Translations under genes and position numbers: made by a program
The notes under the pieces: model-generated
What the model was told of the DNA's origin: nothing
What the model saw: only the letters and a program-made list of their open reading frames with translations
Databases searched by the model: none
Shown: positions 26,564 through 40,680 of the stretch, piece after piece
Numbering within the stretch: the first letter of the stretch is position 1
Layout of the letters: each line of letters opens with the position of its first letter
Source: Lingula anatina
Lineage: Eukaryota > Brachiopoda > Lingulata > Lingulida > Lingulidae
Assembly: GCF_001039355.2 (NCBI RefSeq)
Contig: NW_019775798.1
Span: forward strand, 66,050 to 130,049
DNA: 64,000 bases
Direction of reading: 5' to 3'

Positions 26564-29500
26564 TTAGGACGACTTGTGAACAATGACACCGGGTCTCTGA
26601 AGGTACGCATGGTGGAAAGGTCGCTGTATCAAACCCATAGAAACCATGGGATATTTTTCAGCATTGACAGTACATGTGTAATGGTCCTCGCGGAACGGAA
26701 ATGAAGAATTACTGCTGGAGGGTGAACTGCTCAAGCTTAAACTACCATGACTACTTGACGTTGATGACAACGAGGGGGATTCTCGCCCAGAAGGTGACGA
26801 TGACGATGACAACTCTGACTTCAAATCTTCTTGGTCGCTCATTGAAATGCTGAAATCTCTCTCACTCTCTTCCCCTTTACTGTTTTCATTTCTCTCATCA
26901 AGCAAAACTCGATCTCCTTCAAGATGGCGGATGGCTTCTACAATGGTTTCGAGGTTCCGCCTTGACATGCTGCTGGTGTAAATTGACGGAGTGGAGAAGG
27001 TCGGAGCTGGCTGGGGCTGGAGACGACGATTATCGTAAACAATTTCTGATTTTGTCTCCTCCACATCTTCCATGGACTCATGCTTTGCTTCTGGAATTTG
27101 GTGGTGATGGTGATAAAATGGCGAGGCCTAGAAATAGGAGTAACCAAATTTAAATAAGAATTAGATCATGACAAATATGTAGGATAAAAACTTATCTCCC
27201 CTTCAATTTAGGCAAATTAACATACATACTACAATAGATTAATAAGCATGTACAATGTGTATACTGGTTTGTCACTAAGTGCAGGAATTCAATTCAAACA
27301 AGGGGCAAAGGGTGTCATATCGTGCAAGCTGGAGTCGGGATCCAACTAAAGCATTTTCCCTGAAGCTGTTTGACAATCTTTGCGTGACATTTTTCCTGTC
27401 AAATAACTTCCCCTCACCTAACATACTGTGCATTTCAATATACTCATGACGATCTTTTCTTCATGGTGAGAAAGTTATTTTTTCACTTTTGTTGTAACAA
27501 GGACAATTCAACAAAAGATTCAAAATAGAATGAATAAAACTGGAAGATCTTTTTCTTACAATATGTCAAGTAAATCTCTTAAGAATGGCTTAACTAGCAC
27601 GCAATACACCAATACTACTCTATTTTTTATTAATATAAGCATATATATATATGGGGGAAATAATGGATTTAAAAGCTATGTTTTCATGAATGTATGTAAG
27701 AGATTGGCCTTGAAATTATGCTGAGAAAGCCTCTTATGAATGTGACTTGTCACAATAAAAAAAAGTTTTTTGAAAGGAAGGGGGGGGGGGACACCTACAT
27801 CTTCCTTTGTCGCCCTCCTTTCTTCCTGCATCGGCGGCACTGTGGGCGTGTAACTGTGGATGGGTTCACGGTACAACTGGTTCTCCAAAGTGCAAATCTG
27901 TTTCTCGAGCATCCTTCGCAGCTGGCGTTCATGGTCCAATTGTGAGCGCAGGTCCTTCAACTCTTTCTTCAGTTCGTCTATGTTTTCGTCCATGCTCATG
28001 CTTATGCCTTCGTCTGATGATTCTGAAAATAATTGAAGGTTCTATTAAACTGAAAGTAAAGAAACCAATCAGTCAAAGTCAAACACAAGATCTGAATGAA
28101 GAAACATGTTGCAGTTGTGTACATTCTTGATATATATCAATATTCTGCTGATATATAAATGAAATATAGTCACATGAAGAATGTTATATCTTTGCAAATC
28201 TGATCAATATATCTTGACTGATGCATTGTCATTGGTTTCTCTATTTTTATCAACCAGTTTTCCTTATTCTAAGGTTTCATGATGTCTTGTGCCCAAAAGA
28301 CCATATTATCACTGTCCCCAGTACTTCCTGGTTTATACAATAAACTAAGATCTATACAAAAATAGATGACAATAAGTTGGATAAATCAAACCACACATAT
28401 ATACTCAGTATCAGCACAGTGAAGAACATTTCAATTTCACTTTTTTTTTTTTTACGGTCTGTTACTGCTGAAAATCTTATAACATATTTGCATTGTAGGA
28501 ACTGCTTATCAGTTTTAAGGGCAACAGAAAAGCGTACCATCAATACAAGAAAATAGCTTTATTGGATCATCATATTTATTCAAAAGCTGTACACATAATA
28601 AACCAATATGATTCCTATCTTGGCAGTCTGCCAATTCGCTCATCATAAACTGCCCTGACACATAAACTTAGACTGCCTGCAGCACAGGACTAAAGCAACC
28701 GCCTACTCTTATATGCACAGCTGGATTTTCACACAGAACTTTATTAGCTCGTCTAGACTTACCATGTCCTCTGCTAAATGTATGTGTACTGTTATCATGT
28801 GTCCTCAACGAAAACACTACACATGTGCACAAATACTACCTCAACTGACATTGCATAAAATGTACCATGACTTATTATCATATGCTGTATGTAAGGTTTA
28901 ACAAATATGTATAGTTTATTATGCCAAGGAAGACTTTTTTTAGTCACTGATATAGGCCTATATACACTTTACTGATAACATGTACATTCATTAATCTTAT
29001 CACTCACATATTTTATCATTTAACCATATATTTATTTATATCCTAATTATTTTTATATTATCTATAATATATGTTCAACTTTGCTAATTTTCATTACAAC
29101 TTAAAGTAAATCCAGACCAAAAAAAATGTTATAAAAAAGTTTACCTCGTGTGACACTGATGGTATATCAATGTTTCATACCTTTAAAAAAATAATGTATT
29201 CCCTTTAAGTTGTGGGTGCTGAATAATTAATAAACAGCACTTTTAAGTGGCATGCACGGTTTTAGTTTGGAGAATGTCTGAATTGGGAATGCACTAGTCA
29301 GACAGTCTGGGATTTTCTAAATGTCAGTTATTCTTAGGAGATTCCTGAATAAAAAAAATATTTCCTATCAGGCCACAACCAGCTGCAATAGTAACACAGC
29401 AGCATTCCAATACAGCCTCATTTTAAAGATGGTTTTATTTGGTGCAATCAATACTGAAAAAGAGGCCACAGAGTGGAACTGGCTGTCTGGCTAGCTAATG

Positions 29501-32500
29501 CACTTGGTGAGTCGACTTAGGGTCCATGGACCATTGAGAAAAGGTCAGTCTAGTTCACTGGCCTCTTCCTGTTGATTACTTCTCCGTCTAACCTTTACCA
29601 AGCCACCTTGACATCTCTGCCATATGTTGAATTGCACTGTGCCAATTATGAATATGTCCCCCAGCCCTGAAGACTGGCTGTCACTCAGAAGCCCTGCTCC
29701 AACATGCTCCCTGTTGATTTTCTTTTGACACTTAGTGACAAAACTTCCATCTGTTCAATTTCCATGTGCCTTCTTTAGTAAATTAACCTATTTCCCTCTC
29801 TATATACAATTGTCTTCCATGTTTCACACCTATTTAATATCTGTTTGGCCCCATAATATATTATTTTTTTATTTCAAAGACGACTTCATCACTTCATTAA
29901 AGGACTTCTTTTGGCACTTTTTGACAACACACCATCTGCATAACTTCCTTGTGCCAATAAAATGTTCTTTGCAGATACACCCTTTTGCTTTCCTATGTCA
30001 AAATTGCCTTTCAACCATGTTCAGCATTTCTTTGTTTTAACACATTTCACTAATTTATTCATTTCAAAGATGACTTCATCATTATGTCATTTAGTTCTAG
30101 ATACCAGTACACCGTGACTCATGATCTCAAGAGAACTGCAACATACTATAACCTAATGAGGACACAGCTCCAGTAGACTTGGGGCTAAGTTATTGCATGA
30201 TCTCATTAAACATAAGGAGCAGGATAAATATAGGCAAAAAACTGTCCCCAAAGGCAGGCATTGAGCCAATGCGGATGCAACAGGTTAAACTTGCTTACTC
30301 ATGAAGATAAAATATCTGAGACTGTAAGAGAACAAATATAGCATAATGCATCCAGCCAAATAACCATATTATGACAGGGTGACTTGAGGTTTCATAAGGC
30401 AACATGAACTATGTAAAGAAAACAGGTTTTTACTGCCAAACTTGAATAGGCAGCTTTCTATAATAGGCATTATTGATTAAAAATACTGAAGTGAATATGC
30501 TGCCATCATCACAAAATGAACACCATATCTTCCATCAACAAACCACTATCCAGGGTATGAAAAAGCAGTTTACAGATATAATCTGAACATCAAAACTTCC
30601 TCATTCTTTCAGAAATTTGGTTGACCACAACAAAAGCCAAGTTAACAAAAAAAAAAAAAAAACCTGAACCCCAAAAGTTCTTATTCATGCAAAAAAATCC
30701 TGCAGCAGTTTTATATTTAAACTTGTGCCTGGAGCATCGTTCTTTCAAAAATGTTTTTCATTCATTCGCCCAGTTTTTATTACTCAGTTGGAGCCTTATC
30801 CAGAAACTGAACTTCACATACATAATAATCAGTAAAATTAAGCACTTCAACACATTTCCAAGCTTGTCCAGGAAAGAAACTGACTTAATAGAGAAATCTG
30901 AATAATTACACAGCTTGTATTTATTCTGCAATACAAACTGCCTTCTGCCTTTTTACAGACACCCACATTAATAAGTGAATAAGACGAGAGAGAACCTTGT
31001 CTCCATACCAGGTCTTTAAATTAATTGTCAGTATTATTTCCATGTTCCCAGTATGGAAAATAATAAATACCTGGCCCTTGCCCTAGCATATCAATAGCTG
31101 TCTGGATGAAGAAATAAATCATCTCACTTCAAAATTATTTTTAACAAAAATTATCATCACTATTTGTGGTACAATGGAAAACATTTTCATGCAAAATAAC
31201 TTCATTTGCATGCAATGTGCAAGCCACCCATTTCACAGTTATTCTTAGGCAAGTGCAATTTTGCATTTAAAAAAAAAATATTTTGGTCAACTCCAGTTCA
31301 AAATAAATCTATAGTACTTAGTCCAACTTGTTTTTAAGTAACAATGGATTGAAGCATTATCAGAGTATTTCTGATTACTTGTGCAATATTTCATTAACTT
31401 GGACTACAGATGACTGATATTGGTTCAACACAGGCTAAAATTTTTGGAAAAAATTTAAGACCGTATTTAAAGGGCTTAAGTCGTTTTGTGAAATGGGTCC
31501 TTGGGTTGGTTTCACCTTGCCTCATGGTTTACCTGCTAATAGATCTAGTTCAGTCAACACTGTTTTATAGCCGTCCTCCCCACAGACAAATTTGTGCAGT
31601 TCATATTTACCAGTAAGATTAGTCCTGTGTCAACATCCGGTCTACATTTGTTTTCATTGTGTTTCTCTTGTTTTCCAACAGTTGTATTTGTCTTATCACT
31701 TAAGACTTTATTCAAAATGGCCAGAACATTCAATAAAGGGAGTGTTGAACCAAAATCCTTTTTTTGCTCTTTGAGAAATGTGCTTGGGTAAAAAAAAACC
31801 CTCAGTAATCATATACAGATATGTGTTATGAATGTGCCCGATTTTCACATCTTTTTCTTTGCTTTATCCCTTATATTCACTTCAAAATATCGAACTGGTT
31901 TAAATAACCAATGACACCACTGACGGATTTTGTTCTTATACAACACCCTAAGTAACAGTTTTGTGTCCACCTATGACCCTCCCCCCCAACCTGCACCTGA
32001 TAGCAACCTTATTGTAAACAGCTAACAGCTTCTGGAATGACACGATTTAAGTATTTGAAGTAGAATGATGCTGCCCTTGTTACTATGGGGAGTGCTGAGA
32101 ATCAAGGGGCTGCGTGACAAGCCTTTGATAACCTCAAATGACCCGCATCCCACATGTCCAGTTATTAGCCCCAGACTTGGCATCAACAAACAATCAGAGA
32201 CCTTCCAAGTTCGGGTCAGGTGAGAATACAGGAATTTACACCTAAATAGAGACTATCTGATACCCTACAGAACTTGATACCATTCACAGCGTCATAGCAG
32301 ATTGAATTCTGTTACAGCATTGCTGTGCAAACTGAGAGAAATATAGCCAGCCTGGCACCAAAACAAATTGGTGAAATACCACATATTATTCCATATATAT
32401 TAATAGGGAATAAAACTCTTTTTTTTTTTTACTTTAAAATAAGTCCTATTTTTTCAGCCAAAAAATTGCCATGCCTCTAAGCATTCAAGCTGCGTACCTA

Positions 32501-35500
32501 CCTGTATCTCTCTTCTTCCGTTTCGGTGGGGGAGAGCCTCCCGTGTCGTCTCTCGTCATTTCCTGCAACATTCGCTTCAGTTGGACATTTTGGGAGTAGA
32601 GTCGTGCCTTTTCTCCCTCCAGACTTGTCAGTATGTCTGCCGTCTGCTGAAGAATTGCAGCCTAAAATGTGAAAATAAATAAATAAATAATAAAGCTACA
32701 CTGAGGGAAATGGTTTTCTCCGGTTAAGTCAAAATGTCTGAATTCTAATGAGATGATGATGTCTGAAATGGTAAGGAGATGATTAACACCCGTCTTGCTT
32801 TGAGTTATTTACCTTTCACCTTCATTGATTAATTTGTTTCCTTGACAACAAGGCTTGAAGTGGTCCTGTCATATAATGATATGCTATCAATGAGATTATG
32901 GTCAGAATTCTAATATTTCCTTGAAACATTTCAATTTTAAATAGTGCCCGTCATTAAACCTGGAAACAAACTGTTACCGCTATCACCCTGGCAACTTGAA
33001 ATAAAAATAAGAAAAGTTTAAATATAAAATATAATGGATTATAGAGACCTCCGGTGTAAGAATCTCCCAAATATTGCAAAAATGAATCTGTCTAACAGCT
33101 TCTGATATAGCAATCTGTCTGCATGCAATGAAAGTAAATTAACTTGTCCACCAATTTGTCACATAGTCTGCCAGTCATAGATCTGTGCTACAGGACTAAG
33201 AAGACACACGTCACTCAACGTGACATGCAAAGACCCTGGGAAAAAAACCCACATTTCTTAGAACTTAGAAGACAAACCTATTGTCAATAACAATACAGGG
33301 AAGCCAAGTCCTAAGCCACAGTTATAATCTAAAATCCTATTACTTTGGCTCCCAGGTACCTGATCATTGTATTTTCTAGAGTTGTGAAAAAAAAAAAAAA
33401 AAAGATTCGGAAGGGGAAATATGCCATTATGAACTACAGGAAACGCTTTTTATCAAACTATGTAAAATAAACAGGTCTGCAGGACTTAATTGGGTCTATC
33501 AAATCAGAAAATGAAAGGGCACAGAAGCATGAAGTTGGGCATCAAATCAATCTATTTGTGACCACTTTCCTTCACAAAGCTCAATAAGCCAATCCATTTA
33601 ATATTAATTTTTCCCCAATTTCTTTTTGTGCAATATTTACTATTACTTGTTGACACTGCTTTACTAGTTACTACAGTGTTTGCAGACTATTATTCTCGAC
33701 AACCTGGCCATAAATCTAATCAATAAGGTTATCAATTGAACTGACTGAGTACGTATGTATGATAAGCTGTTACTGTTGTATGATTTCAAATCACAATGTG
33801 TTGTGCTACATTGATATAAGCCAGTAAGTGCATTTCGGAATGAAATGCTTTTGATTAAACCTTTTCAGGGCTACTTCATGCACTTAAGCATGGATTTAAG
33901 AAAATCAAGAAAAGCTGACAGACAAATTACTCTTCAATCGCTTACGAGAGGAAGTGGGAACAAAGCAATGAAATTAGAGCCACCATCTTCTTTGAACTAG
34001 CTAAAAATATACTAAGCAGCCAGACAAAAATCAATACTCCGAAAGCCTGAATATACTGGCTAGCACTGTTCACAACACTATGGCAGGGCATACAATGCCG
34101 AATTAAGTTATCTCTCTCGGGTTTATTTGCCTAGTCCCTCCCTGAATGATGTCAGGACAAAGTTTTGTTTGCCTTCCCCCAATATCTCTGTCCAACCACT
34201 CAAAAGTGTCTAAATAACATTGGCTGAAAGAGTTTATTGAAGGCTGGTAAGCGGAAGGTGCTGATTTAATGAACTTTGCGGTTTCATTCATGAGATACCC
34301 ACTGTTTTCTTGCCTTCCCTTACCCCTACGAACCACTGACATAGATTTAAACACATTTACAGAGTACACAAATAAAGAAGAACACCCTCCGTGGTACATT
34401 GATTCAGAATCAACCATCCATTGAAAGGTCGTTTTAAAAATTATCCATCCATTTTTTAGTATGCAGGGTGAAGAGATGGAGATTTCTACATCTGAAGTCA
34501 TCATCAGAATTTTATTAATTTTATGATCCTACCATGTTACATATTTTAATCTGGTCTCAATTTATGACTTGTTAAAATTAATGTGGAGCCTTAACATGTC
34601 ATTTCAAGATTGTATGTTATCCAAAAACTTCGTGAAAAGAGGCCATTTAATCTTTCACATTCGGAGAAAATGTGCATGTCAGCAGAAGCCTGGTTTCTGC
34701 ACCATCTCCAAGGCACATGTTATGACATGTTTGTTTATTCCTCCTCTTTCTTTCCTGAACAGGTGATGAATGAATCCATGACAGTGCTTCTGGCACAGGA
34801 TATTTATCATAGTGTACACAGAGCTTATTAATTTGCCTTTTAACGCCCAAGCACGTATCACTTGTCTGTACAGAATATTGAGATCTATTACATTATTTAT
34901 CCCTCCAGTTAAAAGTTTGGTCATATTCTTACAACTTCTCCTTTATTTTTCTGGAAGGAAAGGGAGTAAAAGAAAGAATAAAATAAAATATTGGTATTTC
35001 TATCATCTCAGTGAACTGAAAAGCTTGGTTGATAAAAGTAGCCAGATAGAAGGAAAAAAAGAAAATATTAATTTTTGTATACATATTATCTTTTGCATAC
35101 AATCTTCATAATAATATCCCACTCACCACTTAACACAGAAAACTAAACCCGCTTCAACACCCACCTATGTTTAAAGCAATAATAACTCTTCGTTTCGGCC
35201 AAAAAATGAATTTTCCTGGAGTAAACAACAATTTTCCCATACTTACCAATGGTTAATGAATCCATTTTTACATTCAAAGGTAGTCCCTGGTTTTTTTCTA
35301 AAAAGTTTGGTTTTTTGTTAAAATCTCTTAAGAGATTTTAACAGAGTATAGACATCAATGGAGGTCACGTGGTCTAAAGACAAGTTCAGATATCAGAATA
35401 AAAGCTATAACTGCTGTTTTTGTGGTAAAACAGAATATATTATATTTCTATGAATTATTCACAAGGTTTTTATTGTGAAATATAGATCTCATACGAAGAG

Positions 35501-38500
35501 TTATTATCCCTTTAACATACAGCCCAAGAGAAGGGGGATTTTTATAAAAGCTAATACTTTAACAACCTTGTCTCATTCATGCCACAAATCAGTGCCACTT
35601 CCCTAAGTGTAAATACCCAATGCAAATCAAATAAGCTGTATGGGACACCTACTAGTAGCCGTGGTCAAATAGTGGACTTAATCCCTAGTCAAACAGGTGA
35701 GCTTAATTACAGGGACTAACAAAAGTAATAAGCTGCACCCGGTAACCCTGTACACCCTGTATTGTTCCACCAGTCACTTTATACCCTCACCTAAGACTTT
35801 CCATCAAACGAGTTCATTTCAGTTTCACTTTCTCATTCAGGGTGTTATTTTCGCTAGTGCACAGTCAAACAATATAGGCGCTTCAATCAATCAACTTGTT
35901 TTACTACCTGGCCAAGCTGATAACTGAACCCCCCACATCCGGTTTATTCATGGGACCTACGTCCGACTTTATTTCACTTAATGTACACCATGAGGCCTCT
36001 AGGTTCATTGAGGAGAACTACTTTCAGCCTCTGGGTCACAGGCTATGTTTTCACATGCTAATGATGAGATTAAAGTCGGACAAGTCTCTCCAGTGCAATT
36101 GTATAGCACCTTTCTTTCCCACGATGCACCTTTTATAGTCTGGCGACCAGTAAAATGTGTGGAATGCGGCTGTGGCTTATTATTACTCAAGACATGAAAG
36201 GGAAGCATCAACAATCTGCATGGTACAAATACAAGTCAGCTGATTTGTCTTGAATGTATGGGAGGGGAAATCAGCTGATCTAGGGGAGGCAGGCTGAGTA
36301 AAACTTAAGTTTATTCTTACCTAGTTTTTGTTTATAAATAGAAAGCCTGTATGTGATTTGTCATATTTTTTCTCCTTTTTAGTTGGACTGTTCTATTTGT
36401 ACTGAGGCAACATGTTCATACATTAATGTTCATACATTAATGTAACATAAATTTGTTGTTGCTTTTAACAACATCCATTTCATTTCAGTTTTCCCCCGCT
36501 TATAAACCAAAAAACATTCATGAATCCATATGACACTCAGAAAAAATTCATAATAAAGCAGGCATCAGATACCCCTCCGAAATATACTAACTGAAAATAA
36601 CAGTTCCTGAAAATTTCATAAAAATAGGTCAATAACTTTTTGAGTTATGTTGATGACAGACAGACAAACAGGGGTGAAAACATAACCTCCTTGGTGGAGG
36701 TAAAAAATAATTTACTAAAAACAAAAAGCGTGCTTTTTGAATACCCATCACTATACTTAATAAGAGCACACCTAGTATAATTTGCACACTCAATGAGTCA
36801 AAATTTTCCAGCTTCTTTCTTAGAATGCTGGAAATCCAGGTAATTAATTTTCAACTGATGCAGATAATGCATCGTTTCCATCTTTGATCAGTTTACTTAT
36901 CAGTACCAACAATCTAAGATTACTTGAAGTAGACAGACAGAGAAAGCTTAATAAAATCAATAACGTTGACGCAGTGTACAAGAATTGCACACTAGGAAAT
37001 TACCTTGGAATATTTGATTATGTGGTTAGGTTTCCATGGCAACCTCTTGCGGGTTTAAGCTTAACATGCAACAACAGCTTTCCGTATGATATGTGAAAAA
37101 ACGATACCGCAATTCAATTGTGTCTCAACATCATATCTGTTGTGTTATCAACTTACAGTGCCACTCTCTAGAAAAAGAATTATATAAAAACAAAGAAAAA
37201 AGCCTGCTAATATCTTTAAATTGAGTAACTTTTGAGATTAAATGTTCTGTTTGTTTGTGGTTGCAATTCGAAAGGTAATCATTTAAATTTGTTTATGTAA
37301 TCACATCGTTAAGGACAAAAAAATTAAGTAAAATAAAATGAGGATGAGAAGTTGAGTAAGTGAGAAACTTTACTAAAACTAGTATTAGAATGTCTGCCAA
37401 ATGCTGTAGTGCTTTAAATCTGCTAAATATAATTTTTGATATAAAAATTTATTCAATTAAGTTTGGGGGAAAGATTACATTTTTAACACCAGAAATATGC
37501 TGCCTATGGGCCAACCACATTATCTGAATTATCAAGTTTTCTTCATCTTATAAAGTAACCTCAATCCAGCCAGAAGTGTCATTACAAATTCCTATGTCTA
37601 CATGACACAATTCTACTCCTTGGCCAAGTTCTGTAGATTCTTATCCACCCGAATGCATTCTCTAGATCATTATCTGCAGTCTGAACAGCTTTCAAAGATG
37701 AGCAGAGAGCTCTACTAATGACAAAGGGATACGCAGCCATTTATCTCGCCACAAGTATGCTTTAATGAGCGTTGTCCGGGTGACAAAAATGCGGGAGTGA
37801 CAAAGAGGTGTTCAGTCTCCCATAGCTTTTATAAGTGAATGATAGCTCGCCTATGACACACGCTGACACCAGTGTGGACTTCCGACAACCAGATTACATA
37901 CTTTAAATAGATCTGATGCACTCTTTTTAAGGAAAGTGTTAACACCCATAGAGATTGATATACTTTGCTGAAATTTGTTAATTTGCATTAAACACATATT
38001 ATAGTAAAATGTGATGAAACAATAAGGATACAGAAATTTTTTAATTATATTTTTAGATAAATAAAACACTACTGTATAAAAAATAAAATGCAATGTGTTT
38101 GGCTCATCACATAAGTACATCACTCATCCATTTTTTTCATATAAATAATACTATTTTTAAAACTACCAGGACCGCCTATTATAGAAAAATTATTGAATAG
38201 ATTAAATATCTCAGATTAGCAGTTAAAACTGGGATCTAAGCAGCAAAATTCAACATATCACAGACACATTCTCTCATATTCTTACCTTGCTCAGCTTTTC
38301 TCCATCTGTCTGTGGCAGCAAGGTTTTCAGCGTCTCAAACCCAGCATTAATGCTCTGCATACGGCGCCTCTCGTTACTGTTGGCTATCTCACGCCGTATT
38401 TTCTTCTCTTGCTCCAAATGAGCTTTAGGTGACAGATCACTGCTGCTTCTGCAAAGTGATATATAGTTACAGAATGATTATACTATTAGTATGAAAATAT

Positions 38501-40249
38501 TGCAATTTAATACAATTAATTAAATCTTTATTTTGCATAATCACTTTGCAATTGGAATCCAGATACAATTTATATCCAATTTATTTAATTCATGAGATCA
38601 CCATAATCACAGAACTACTATAATATCATTAGGTGTAAGTAATTAATGAGGCATATGTCCTATGACTAATGCCAGCATCTTTTACTTTGGCCTATTGAAT
38701 ATCCACACAATACAAATGATAATTGCTTTACTCAAATTACAACTCTTAGAAAAGCAAAGGGAGCACTGATCACTTCCTTATTAAATTAGACAAGAGTTGG
38801 TTATGTTATTCACGGAATACACCAGGCATTAATATTCAGCGGCCTGCATTTAAATCAATGTATTTTATTGATTTCTCCCCGCCAACATACTAGCTCAGTA
38901 AAACGTTGGCATGCAGCCAACACACCAGCTGGGTGGTGTTCAAATTATCATCTTGCACAATAACAATACAAAGCATCCCCCCTAAATACATGTGAACACC
39001 AGTGAGCAGATGTCTTCACTGAGATCACTCAGTCCTGAGGTAAGAAAGAAATAACTGAAGACGCAGTAACATCAACTGTGCCAGACATACAATCAGACCG
39101 AACATCTGTGCAGTTATTTTGACCCAGACTTGGATGCGAGCCAAGTAGTCCGAACTCGTGACGATCTCTCATTTTTCATACATTATCTATGTTGACTGGC
39201 GTCTGGAGCAAGGAGAAATGCATATAAAAACCAGATTTAAATAAACGGCCGTTAAAAAGGGTTTGATATTTCCGGCAGGATGACCTCTTTTATGTATATT
39301 CTTCTATAAACGCTGGCGAGTTTGTTTACAAACAAGTCGGGTCAGGTGATTAATGCAATCAATTCAATAATCTAAATACTGAATCATGACCTAACCTGTA
39401 CCCAAGATCAACCTAAAACATCACAAAATTCGCACACAATATCTGACCTGAAGATTAAATATGCTTATTTTATGCGGAAGTAGACAAGTACGCAGCAGCT
39501 GATCACAAAGCTCAAACGGCCCACCCTTTTTGATCGAACAGCTGTTTCTTGTAAAAAAATATATACATTTGAGAATATCTACGGCGTGTATTATGTATGA
39601 AACGTAGAGATTGTCAATCGAGGTGCCTTTAAGCATTTTAATATAAGCAAAGTCATTAAATCTGTCTTAAAATTGACAAAGTCAATAAAAGCGCTGAAGC
39701 GATAAAAATGGCCTCCGTTACGAAGTCATATGGGTCAACAAGTCTGATAATTTTACAGTCAAAACAACCCGGCTTCCAAAAAATAATACGTGAAAAATAC
39801 ATTAAATTAAATGCCAACAATAAATTTTTTCCCAATATGAACCATGAGACTTTGCTTTATGTGGTAAATATCTTAGTAAAAGAGGCCAAGTCTCTTCACG
39901 GGTGCACGGGCCCTTTGTGTGGTCCCTTTGTTTTGATATGCCGATCGGAACATGTGCTCGTCCTGAAACACCCATTTTCTTTCGCAGTTTTATCACAGAA
40001 AACTCCTCAAATCGCAAGTGACAAGCGTATGATATGATGCATTATTCATTAAAAGACACTAAAACCAACATTAATGCAAAAAGAAATGTATCTAAATATT
40101 TAAAAACTAATTAACTAATGAGTGGAATGTCATAACAGCATGAGTAAAAAGTACACAAACCTCAACATATCTCTCAGCGCTTCCGCGTCTTGGATGTCGT
40201 AAACCATGAAATTGCGTCGCTTATCCGCTGACTTCGATTGAAAGGACAT
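26564..40249 (-). CDS. TFAP4: TFAP4 / AP-4, bHLH leucine-zipper transcription factor (five coding exons)
   Basis: AP-4 binds CAGCTG E-boxes as a homodimer and, in vertebrates, controls proliferation genes downstream of MYC. Coding exons in transcript order: 40249-40161, 38448-38286, 32661-32502, 28022-27799, 27127-26564, all GT/AG with matching phases, giving 399 residues (human 338). Residues about 45-98 are the bHLH: basic IRREIANSNERRRMQSINAG, helix 1 FETLKTLLP, loop QTDGEKLS, helix 2 KAAILQQTADIL. A first zipper follows (EKARLYSQNVQLKRMLQEM), then a basic PPPKRKKRD and, at about 152-187, a second zipper (IDELKKELKDLRSQLDHERQ and on) typical of AP-4. A conserved SRRNLETIVEAIRHLEG lies at 267-283. 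The C-terminal third is Ser-rich rather than the Gln/Pro-rich tail of vertebrates, and HHHH occurs near 218. The start ATG gives a short N-terminus with MVYDIQDAEALRDML. Confidence 0.95.
35317..35342. repeat. perfect 26-bp palindrome in a TFAP4 intron
   Basis: Each half is the exact reverse complement of the other around CTTAAG, with no spacer; the outer bases are GTTAAAATCT. It lies in the intron between the second and third coding exons. Function unknown. Confidence 0.9.
36601..36705. repeat. dispersed-type repeat with CCTCC-TTGGT-GGAGG hairpin
   Basis: The run TGATGACAGACAGACAAACA followed by ACATAACCTCC and a CCTCC/GGAGG hairpin resembles a short repeat that I recall being widespread in marine invertebrate genomes. 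Only one copy is visible in this window, so the call rests on recollection and the hairpin. Confidence 0.4.
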
Positions 40250-40680
40250 CTTCGCAGATTCTATGGAATCAAATTTGGCAAATTTGCGCCCACGAAAAAC
40301 TGAAAATTCAGGTTGTAAACAAAGCTTACTACGAGTCAGGTCGCGGTGAGTAAGATATACAATGGAGTACTATTTGGCGGGAAACAGCTGCTCGGTGCTC
40401 AGCACATGCTGATATTAATCCGCGCATCTCATTAAGAAATCACGCGCCAAACAAATTTTAGCACAATATCTGAGCTCATATTCAACATAAAATGTATTCA
40501 AATCTTAGTGTTCAACGTTGAATGCATCAATGATAAGATCGTATTACTAAAATTGATATTTGGTTTTTATTAAATTTTTTATGAATCGCTCTTTATCTGT
40601 CGCGGAAGTACACTGTACTAAGTGGATGTCGTGTTGGCAAGGCGCGGGAAAGCGGCGAATAAACAATCAACAGCTGTTGG
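40250..40680 (-). promoter_or_regulatory. TFAP4 promoter region with E2F-like, ETS-like and CAGCTG sites
   Basis: Upstream of the TFAP4 start codon are TTTGGCGGGAAA at 40373-40384 (a full E2F-type site), CGCGCCAAA at 40443-40451 (TTTGGCGCG on the minus strand) and GCGGGAAA at 40644-40651. CAGCTG, the E-box that AP-4 itself prefers, occurs at 40385-40390 directly after the first E2F site and at 40671-40676. An ETS-like GCGGAAGT is at 40602-40609. Local GC content is higher than in the flanks. Transcription start is unknown; regulation by E2F and self-binding is inference. Confidence 0.55.

Noticed and set aside
29735-30040. 101-residue frame, hydrophobic and Phe-rich
   Set aside because: T-rich DNA gives such frames freely; it lies within a TFAP4 intron and shows no domain.
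34103-34504. 133-residue minus-strand frame in a TFAP4 intron
   Set aside because: No flanking splice sites in phase with TFAP4, no recognisable domain, and composition like the surrounding intron.
36601-36705. Helitron end suggested by the CCTCC/GGAGG hairpin
   Set aside because: No CTRR terminus follows the hairpin and no TC start is identifiable, so the class cannot be supported.
39708-40037. 109-residue plus-strand frame in the first TFAP4 intron
   Set aside because: No family match, no conserved motif and overlapped by an antisense frame of similar length, as expected by chance.
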